Shown here: one piece after another, positions 56,228 through 64,000 of the stretch
Layout: every line of letters begins with the position of its first letter
Numbering within the stretch: the first letter of the stretch is position 1
NCBI GenBank assembly: GCA_023678885.1
Contig: CM042965.1
Location: 26,207,777 to 26,271,776, forward strand
Direction of reading: 5' to 3'
Source: Pogostemon cablin
Taxonomy: Eukaryota > Streptophyta > Magnoliopsida > Lamiales > Lamiaceae
DNA length: 64,000 bases
Notes under the pieces: generated by a model
Told to the model about the DNA's origin: nothing
Databases searched by the model: none
Seen by the model: the letters and a program-made list of their open reading frames with translations, nothing else
Position numbers and translations under genes: made by a program

Positions 56228-57957
56228 TATAAAATTTAAGCCGTTATTGAAGTCTTTTCATACTTAAAAGTTAGGAAAAAGTTGCCCTTAATCAACTAAT
56301 TAAAGTAATAAATATATATATTCTCATAATCAACATCCTAAACTTTGAAGACGATATTTTTTTAATAAGACAATGATGGTTCATAAATATTGCAATTAAA
56401 ATAAATATAATTAATCTTTAGGACAAGCATATTAATGTAACAGTGGCAGGCAACGAAAACATTGTCTCATGCAAATGACATTTGGTGATGGGTTGGCTCC
56501 AGTGGGCCTACTTTCCCCAATTTAATTTCGTCCTATTCAATTATTAGTCCATGGAATATTATTGCAAATATACTGACGTATTTTTAATTCAATTCCCAAT
56601 TTTAATTTATAAATTTTATTATCACTTTGAAAATGCAAGTGCTGATATTGACAACAGATTAGATTTTGATTTTGTTCTTGCCCAAATCGAATATTTTACT
56701 TGGTCTTAATTCATAATACTCCTTTTATCGTTATAATAATTTCCACTTCGTTTCTCCCACAATATATTTAAGGATTATTATATGGTGCATTAAGTATACA
56801 GGCGCACTTAAGAGCTTATAGACAAATTTTTAGGATAAAATTAATTTATTTTTTAAATTTTTAATTATTTTATTTTGATCCAAAGGTTATTATAAAATAA
56901 TTTTTTAATATAATGATTCATATTAACTAGATACATCTATACACCAGGTGCATCCTAATTTAACTTTGTAAAAATTATAAAAAAAGACGCATCACACTAA
57001 TATAATAACTTCAAAATCATTTTAATTTTAAAATTGTCACCCCAATCTAACATACATAATATACTCATTTTTATAATTTATTTGTTACTCAAAAAAACTA
57101 TAATATCCTTAAAAAGTTATTAATTAAAAAATAATAGTATACTGTATATTTTAAATTCTGCGTCTACGGTGTATAATAATATATGATAGAGGAGTATTTA
57201 TTATAGGCAAAAGCTTTTCCGTATCCCCATGTGAACACAATCCTCCCCTCCAATTCTCCCCTCCAATTCTATTTAAATCTATGTATTGCTAGAGATTTAA
57301 ATTGCAAAAGAACATGAAAATTGCAAAGGCACACGGAACATATTCCGTGCGCCCGGATGCACAGATCCTCACTCTTTATTATATTGTTTGGTAATTTGAC
57401 ATCAATAATTTATTACTCTTTTTAAGTTAATTTAGAAACTACGAGATTTCCTAAATCAGGATTGACAGCTCTTTATATGACTAGCAAGAACCGTTGCATC
57501 ATGCAATCGGTATTATTAATTAATTAGTACTTTAGAAATAAAAAATAAAAAATTATGACTATAGAAATAATAACAGATTATATTTTATGAAACCATTTTA
57601 TTTATAGAACTTTCTTTTTCGTTTTCTTTCTTTGTGATTTTTTGTGTTTTATTGCATATTTTGTCTTGTTTAATATTTTATTTTTTTAAAAAAAATTATT
57701 ACTTTAGGGTATGAAATTTACCCTAAAACAAAAGAGTATAAAATACAAAGATAGCACCCCTATATTACCTCCTATTACAATAGGAACAATTGTACCATAA
57801 CTAAGCCATTATTCTCTACGCAATTGCTAGGATCTCCACACCAATCAGAGTACCTTATATTCAGATTCAATCTTTTTTTACCATATCCACCAATTACATA
57901 TTTGGGATTTTATTTCATCCATATTCTTCATTAGATTCTAACCTTCATCTTAAATAC
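56228..57957. other. AT-rich intergenic, no gene seen
   Basis: No recognisable ORF or RNA gene. There is a small direct repeat CTCCCCTCCAATT at 57244-57270. Confidence 0.55.
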
Positions 57958-57959
57958 TA

Positions 57960-58219
57960 CTCCCTCCGTCCCACAAAAGTTTGCATGCCTCTTTCGATAC
58001 GGAGATTAAGAAAAGTGATAACTTTTAGGGGTATTATGGTTTTTTTTGTAATAAGTAAATGATAAAATATGTTAGATGTGTTAGGTAAGAGTGGTTTTTT
58101 TGTAAATAAAGTGTATGGGGAATGGTGATTATGTTTGACTTTTTGCTTTTTTTAAGAATGTGTAAACTTTTATGGGATAACCCAATGAAAAGTGTGCCTT
58201 CTGAAATGGGACAGAAGAA
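57960..58219. mobile_element. Stowaway MITE, 260 bp, diverged right end
   Basis: The left end is CTCCCTCCGTCCCACAAAAG and the right end GAAATGGGACAGAAGAA, with TA at 57958-57959 and 58220-58221. The ORF track-like open frame across it (58122-58310) has no recognised domain. Confidence 0.78.
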
Positions 58220-58387
58220 TATGATGTTTCTGCTTTTCCAAATAACTCACATTGTGCATAACCAAAGATTGCTAACCTATTCATTTCCCTCTCATGAAAC
58301 AAATTACTAAAAAGTATTAAGTTTATTGGACATTATTGCATAATTGCTTAATGGTGTCTGCATCTTTATCCACAGTAGACTTGTTAT

Positions 58388-58599
58388 GGGTTTTAGTACT
58401 ATAGATTTAAATTCTATATAAATTGAGTATTAATTATACTGAAATAAGAGAAGATATGAAAGAGGATAGAGAATAAAAGAAAAAATATTAATTGGGTTTT
58501 AGTACTATAGATTTAAATTCTATATAAATTGAGTATTAATTATACTGAAATAAGAGAATATATGAAAGAGGATAGAGAATAAAAGAAAAAATATTAATT
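58388..58599. repeat. 106-bp tandem duplication
   Basis: GGGTTTTAGTACTATAGATT... at 58388 recurs at 58494 with essentially one difference over 106 bp. It is a recent duplication in noncoding DNA. Confidence 0.95.
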
Positions 58600-58908
58600 G
58601 AGAGGTAACGCATCGTAGAAGTTGGGTAATGTTAATAGTGTTAGTTGTTTAAATAAAATAATCGTGTATATATTGAAATAAAAGATGATACCAAATGACC
58701 CACCAATAATTAGATAATTAAATAATCTCAACTTAATCCATCAACTTAAATACTTATTATGAAATAAAGTAATTAAGAAAATTATAATCCCTCATTCTCA
58801 ATAGAATGTTTATTATTTATATGGACTAATATATTTACTTATTAAAAATATCATATAATTGAGCAAGCCTAATTTAATACTATATATGTTCTAAGGTGAA
58901 TTTATTTT

Positions 58909-59107
58909 TGCAAAGAATTGTGTGAAATTGTCTCACGTAATAGTTTATGTGAGGTGGAGAAAAAGTGATTACTTTTATAATGGAAAATGATAATGTTATT
59001 TCATAAATAATTTATAGTATAAATGAAAAGTAATAGTAAAAGTGATAATTATTACGAATTGTAAAATAATAATCTCATAATGAGACGGTATCACACAAGA
59101 ATTGTCC
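58909..59107. mobile_element. GTCTCAC-family MITE
   Basis: The left end (TGCAAAGAATTGTGTGAAAT, then TGTCTCAC) mirrors the right end (GAGACGGTATCACACAAGAA, then TTGTCC). The flanks are ATTTATTTT and AATTATTTT, a 9-bp duplication with a mismatch. The interior AGTGATAAT-rich sequence is shared with the element at 10383. Confidence 0.65.
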
Positions 59108-59874
59108 AATTATTTTATATTTTTTTATTAGAATTCATTTTTTATTAAATATACATATTATCACTTTTTATATAACACAAATTATTCATTAAATAGTTTA
59201 ATTGAATAATTATTACTTTTAATTAATTAAATATTTATTTTATTAAAATATTATCACTTATCATTTTTTTTATAAAATTCATTTTAGAATATAATATAGT
59301 AAAAAATAATTAATGAATTGATTTTGTATAGGAAACAATTTGTAAGTCTAATTATAATTATTACGCCCACATGATTCCTCCTTAGTAATGAAAATATCGA
59401 TCTTTGAACATAATTACATTTATATTCTAATTAATTAGAGTCATCACTCTCTAATACGTTAGTGTGCATGAACATGAGTATGTGATCATAATCATTGTTG
59501 GAAGTTGGAAATGAATAATAAATTACTTTAACAAACAAAAATTAATGGATCTTTATTCCAAAATAATCTTTTTTGTACTTGGCTTTACAAATTAAAACTG
59601 CATGCTACGCTGCGTGCCAAATACCTTTTGTGTTAATTGAGCTGTTAGGTGTATTCAACGTTACATAAGTACAATTTACTGTATTGTGTCCAAACGGAAC
59701 ACTATGAAACCTTTTTATTAAGGGCAACACTTAGGTGAAATCGTCTGACAAGAGACTAATTGTACATTTTTTTAATAATTAGTACTCCCAACGATATATA
59801 TTATTATTTTTCATTAATAATGTTATAAATTTTTATTTATATATAATACAAATTGTTCATGAAATAGTAATTTA

Positions 59875-60268
59875 TGTTGGGTATTGGGACTCCATTGAAA
59901 CACACCGGAGAAGGGAGCTCAGAACCTTGGGTGTGGCTCACGAAAAAACAAAATGGCGAACAATATGGGAAATGGAAGAAATCACAAAGATAGAACCCAC
60001 AACCCACCTCTATTTTCAAACCCACTTACACTCTAGGTTCTAATAAAGGAACATGAAGCACACAACATCATTTATTCAAGAGAGTTTTTCTGGGGAAGAG
60101 AAACAAACTCTCCTCGTAAACTGGTGAGAAGTGCAGATTTTCAATACTAGGGCATCAAACGGGAAACACAGGTCCAAAACCAAATAATTTGGGCCATGTG
60201 CCAGCCCAACACAAGTGAGAAATGAAGGCCAGCAGGAATGGGCCACACATGGCCCAACGGACCCAACA
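59875..60268 (-). repeat. LTR of a truncated copia element (394 bp)
   Basis: The plus strand reads TGTTGGGTATTGGG...GGACCCAACA. On the minus strand the LTR is preceded by CAAGGTGGAGATT, a copia-type polypurine tract, so it is a 3' LTR. No second LTR was found to the right. Confidence 0.75.
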
Positions 60269-60956
60269 AATCTCCACCTTGACCCAAATCTCAAATATTG
60301 CATTTATTAAAATGAGGATCTCATCATCGCACCCTTTGTACACACAAAGTATGCAAAGTCATTTTGTTTTGACAAGTACAAAACAATGACACATAGTCAT
60401 GAAAATGCCACAACTGCAGTTTGACACAAAGTCAAGAGTATCACAAAGATACATATATCTATGCACAAAGCAAAGACAATGAACACAAAGTTCACAAAGT
60501 GTAATCACCAAGACTATCTACCTCAAAGTTCTCACGACACACAATCAAATCAAAAAGTAAGTTAGCTATTACTTTTAAAGTTACAAAGACATTCCACAAA
60601 GAAGCACACAGAATAATCATAATCAAATATACAAAAACATTTAGATTCAAGTAACATGTTCTACCTCACAAAGAGAAAACAAATAAGCATGTAGAACAAG
60701 TCACCAAAGCATAAAACTAACACATAATAATCATGCACATACAACACCTCAATAGGAGTAGCCTAGTACATTGGAAGTTTGACAAACAAAACAAGCACAA
60801 AACAAAAAATACATTTCGACAAGTTTTCACATAAAGAAAACACACAGTTTCAAAGAGTAACAAGATAGGAAAATAAATTTCCTAAACATGCAGAATTAAC
60901 TAACCATTTAAAACACACACAAGAATTAAAAGGCACAAATAATTCACAAAAATATA

Positions 60957-61210
60957 CTCCCTCCGTCCCACAACTAGGTATACATTTTTTCATTTTGATC
61001 AATCCCAAAACAAAGTATACATTTTCTTAATTAGTTGATATGACCTACAAAATACCATTATTATATCCACATGGCCCCATACACTATTCTAATACAACTA
61101 CTCACTACACATTAAAATATTGTTTCTCTCACTTCACTACACATTAAAATATTATATTCCTTAATTTCCGTGCAAAAAGTAACGTATACCTTGTTCCGGG
61201 ACGGAGAGAG
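60957..61210. mobile_element. Stowaway MITE inside the copia remnant, 254 bp
   Basis: CTCCCTCCGTCCCACAACTAG is mirrored by TTCCGGGACGGAGAGAG, with TA at 60955-60956 and 61211-61212. It contains a short internal duplication of CACTACACATTAAAATATT. Confidence 0.9.
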
Positions 61211-61211
61211 T

Positions 61212-61399
61212 ATATCTTTATCATAAGAATTATCCATAACTTTGAACACCCGTTGTTGGATAAGTATACACTTCATCTTTTGAATCAGGATATTGAAATC
61301 TCCTTTTCCATTAAAGGGAACAAATTTAGAGAAGCTATGAGTTTTTATAGTTGAGTGGATCAATTTACTCAGATTCGAGAAATACCAAGTCACATACAC
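61212..61399 (-). pseudogene. Copia gag N-terminal fragment
   Basis: Minus translation FSKFVPFNGKGDFNILIQKM, then KCILIQQRVFKVMD, matches the start of copia gag (FNG..F..W...M...L.Q..V). It is cut off at 61211 by the Stowaway MITE and has no continuation. A non-functional remnant. Confidence 0.75.
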
Positions 61400-61440
61400 A
61401 GATGAACTAGGGCTATGTATCCTAATTCACGAATCGCTTA

Positions 61441-62036
61441 ATCGATAGTACAGGGGTTCACGATGAGCCTGATTATAAACCGATTCATATAGAAGAGAAT
61501 AACTAGCAGATTTTTCAGAAAAACAGAAACAATCTAAGAGCAAATATCACATAAATAAAGAACCCAAATATAATTTCAAAGCAAATATAATAAAGATATA
61601 TCATAGAAATTGGCTGGTCAGGCCACAAATCACAAAAGCCTTAATTCTACAGCACAAAATCCCAAGCCTGTGTCACGGTTAGTGACCACTATTAGCACCA
61701 AGGAAAATAAACGTGTTCAAATTAATTTATAAGAACAGGTCTCGATTGAGACGTCGCGACACCAGAATCATACCTTAGAGGAATGCCGACGAACGGGCAC
61801 GAGTCCACTATGATAGCACCGATGAACGAGTGCGACCTTAACGCATAAATGACAAGGAGAAAAAAGACAGTGTAGAGAAGAATCAGAAATTGACAAAAAC
61901 GATCATAAAGAATGAAGTAATGATACTTCTCTGAAGTGGTGGACAAACACCGGACCAGAACCAAAGCCACAACCAATTACTGGTATGGTCCACCATTCAC
62001 TAATATTACAATCACTCACTACATATAAAATAATTA
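61441..62036. other. Possible 5' part of the copia remnant, no gene seen
   Basis: GC content rises slightly at 61730-61980. No domain was recognised in any frame, and no LTR matching 59875-60268 was seen. Confidence 0.4.
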
Positions 62037-62038
62037 TA

Positions 62039-62264
62039 TTCTCTCCGTCCATCCCCAATGTATCCATTTACTTTTTGCATGTGGATTAAGGAGTATTATT
62101 ATTTTATGTGTAGTAGGTAGTTGTATTAGTGGAGGTTGTGGGTCCTATATTTTATTTGTATTAGTGGAGGGTGTGGGTCCCATAGTCTAAAAAGGAAAAT
62201 GGATATATTAAGGATGGACGGTCCAAAATAATAAAATGGATAGATTGACAGTGGAGGGAAGGAG
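62039..62264. mobile_element. Stowaway-like MITE
   Basis: Left TTCTCTCCGTCCATCCCC and right GTGGAGGGAAGGAG. TA is on the left only. It contains two copies of GTATTAGTGGAGG(G/T)TGTGGGTCC. The boundaries are approximate. Confidence 0.65.
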
Positions 62265-62497
62265 TTCTCATTCATCTATGTTCAAAAAGAAAATGAAAGA
62301 CCTTTGCATTTGCCAATTGTAGCATCAACTTTCATTTTTATACTACAAATTATTCATAAAATTAATAATTCATTTAACGGTATTATTTTCCATTAGTTAA
62401 GTTACATTCTATTTAAATATTATTTAATTTTTATTTGTTTTACTTTTTATTCATTACATGTAATGCATTTCGTAAGAAGATTTTAAGAAAATGGTTG

Positions 62498-62500
<3 letters not shown>

Positions 62501-62565
<65 letters not shown>
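62501..62565. repeat. (TA)n microsatellite
   Basis: About 65 bp of uninterrupted TA. It explains the Tyr/Ile-repeat open frame there, which is not a gene. Confidence 0.97.
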
Positions 62566-62569
<4 letters not shown>

Positions 62570-62791
62570 ACTTTTGTTTCTATACTATTGTTGATATATG
62601 GAACCAATAAGCTAATCAAATAAACTTTTACAGATTCAATATATTAAATATTTCAACCGCTGATATTTTGATTTAGACTTTTAACCTAACCAAATTAATC
62701 TTCAACTTGAAGTTTGCATTATTAAACACGCCTTTCGACGTCCTTCACGTGTTGGGATGAATCGGCTGCGTTGCACTCTAGAAATTTTATA

Positions 62792-63099
62792 CTCTCTCCG
62801 TCCCACTTTAATATTGACGTTTGCTTTTTGCATGGAGATTAAGAAATAATTCATTCATCCCCTTAATAAGTGTCTGTTTGCTTTTTACACGTGAATTAAG
62901 GAATATAATATTTTAAGTGTAGTGAAGTGGGAGAAATAATATTTAATGTAAAGTGGGTAGTTGTATTAGTGTTGTGTGTGTGTCCTACATGGAATAATTA
63001 ATTGTTTTATGTGGGCCCAACATGACAAAAATGAAATGTAAACCTTAACTTTGGACAACCCAAATGCAAAATATAAACCTTAACGCGGGACGGAGTGAG
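62792..63099. mobile_element. Stowaway MITE, 308 bp
   Basis: CTCTCTCCGTCCCACTTTAAT is mirrored by AACGCGGGACGGAGTGAG, with TA at 62790-62791 and 63100-63101. Confidence 0.88.
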
Positions 63100-63220
63100 T
63101 AATTAACATAAAAAAAATAAATCAATAATTATGTTTTAAATAATAATAACAACAATCAAATTATTTCATGAATAATTATAGAATTTATTAAAGAGATAAC
63201 ATCATTTTTGAAAAGGAATA

Positions 63221-63497
63221 CTCCTTCGTCTCATAATAAACTTCAAAGTTAATGTTAATACAGAGTTTTAGAACATTTACTTATTGACGTGCATTGGGGG
63301 TAATTTACTAGTTTTAAGTAATAAATAAATAAATTATAAAATAAGTTATGTGATCTATAAAATATTAAGGGGTAATATATTTAAATTTAAAGTATGTTGT
63401 AGGGTCGTGGGTTTGTGAATTATTTGAGGGTGTGAACTTGCTTATAAAACAGACAAGAATAATAAGTGTGAATTTATTAATTTATAGGACTATAAGA
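63221..63497. mobile_element. Stowaway-like MITE, diverged
   Basis: TA|CTCCTTCGTCTCATAATAAACTTC begins a copy of the family at 7907 and 10926 (shared AGTAATAAATAAA.AAATTATAAA, TTGTGAATT.TTTGAGGGTGTGAA). The right end is unclear. Confidence 0.55.
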
Positions 63498-63544
63498 GTG
63501 TCTATTTGAAAAAACAAATAAGTGTACATTCAATATAATTATGA

Positions 63545-63895
63545 ATTTGAGAATTTTGCACTTTTGGTCTCACAGGACACATAACCTCTTCAAAATGGTC
63601 CCAATACTTTCACTTTTAGTCCCAACGATTATTTCTTTGCAAACTTGGTCACATAAGACTTCAACCTATCATATTTAATCTCATTTAATTATACTATTGG
63701 TCCCAAAATATTAAATTCATATTTTATTTTATTTTATTTTATGTTTATTTATTTATTAAATACTTATTATTATTATTAATTTTTTTAAAAACATGTTTTA
63801 AAAAAAATCTAACATTAAATAAAATAATAAATGAGTAAATAGATAAATAAAATAAAATATGAATCTGAATTCTTATATGTAACTTTATATCATAT

Positions 63896-63926
<31 letters not shown>

Positions 63927-64000
63927 TTATTATTATTAATATTATTATTATTATTATTTTGAACTTGTCTTTTTTTAAAACAATAAAAATTTGATAACAT
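63545..64000. other. Possible TIR element cut by the window end
   Basis: TTTTGCACTTTTGGTCTCACAGG, AATGGTCCCAATACTTTCAC and similar phrases resemble the left half of fold-back MITEs such as 11277-11610. The right half is outside the window. A (TTTA)n then (TTA)n run lies at about 63893-63957. Confidence 0.4.

Larger units (their letters stand above)
60269..61440 (-). mobile_element. Copia internal remnant with gag fragment
   Basis: 60269-60955 is noncoding 3' internal sequence with many CACAAAG words (about ten between 60340 and 60680). The pol region is entirely missing. A gag N-terminal fragment follows beyond a Stowaway MITE. Confidence 0.6.

Noticed and set aside
60076..60343. Minus-strand ORFs over the copia LTR
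   Set aside because: They lie within the LTR and its polypurine tract, are short and have no gag or pol similarity.
62435..62623. ORF with an IY repeat
   Set aside because: It is the translation of a (TA)n microsatellite.

Overview
This is a eudicot plant nuclear window. Supporting signs are C2H2 INDETERMINATE DOMAIN coding exons with plant introns, many Stowaway-type MITEs with CTCCCTCCGTCCC termini and TA target duplications, a CACTA element, and Athila-like Ty3/gypsy LTR elements primed by tRNA-Asp. The species cannot be named from sequence alone; an asterid such as Lamiales is only a guess. There is one host gene. Most of the rest is transposon.

Layout. (1) 1-4930: an INDETERMINATE DOMAIN (IDD14/15/16 clade) zinc-finger transcription factor gene on the minus strand. 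It has three coding exons, a non-canonical GC-AG second intron and a Stowaway MITE in that intron. (2) 4931-16136: gene-free, AT-rich DNA with nested small elements: a solo LTR inside a Stowaway MITE, a hAT MITE and a Mutator-type MITE inside another Stowaway-like element, a perfect 9-bp-TSD Mutator-type MITE, and a CACTA element inside a further Stowaway-like MITE. (3) 16137-49996: a nest of related Athila-like LTR retrotransposons. Element B (minus) contains element A (minus, 18241-24906, TSD ATCAC) in its 3' LTR and element C (minus) in its body. The 5' LTR of C is interrupted by element D (plus, 31972-46675, TSD GGCGT). Older relics flank the nest. (4) 50000-64000: a decayed Mutator-family transposase, a 3-kb non-autonomous LTR element (52946-55961, TSD GAAAT), a truncated copia element, several Stowaway MITEs, tandem duplications and an (AT)n tract.

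None of the LTR elements in the nest has a recognisable reverse transcriptase, so they look non-autonomous. They carry gag-like or fused ORFs, and D has a spliced second ORF resembling ATHILA ORF-1. The elements share a chassis: tRNA-Asp primer site, a stem-loop just before the 3' polypurine tract, an internal polypurine-like tract, and AGTACCT repeats near the downstream part of the LTR. One part is not conserved. Just upstream of the TATA box each lineage has an array of short direct and inverted repeats, and the repeat word differs by lineage: GGCCGTGT in A and C, TCGA-centred AACTCGA in B, GGTTCGACC in D and E. In D the same word, in a direct-direct-inverted-inverted order, recurs inside gag coding sequence in units that mostly keep frame, and again upstream of the spliced ORF. 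This changing promoter-proximal array on a constant chassis is the best candidate for an undescribed system here.

All protein-family calls come from reading motifs by eye. No database search was run.
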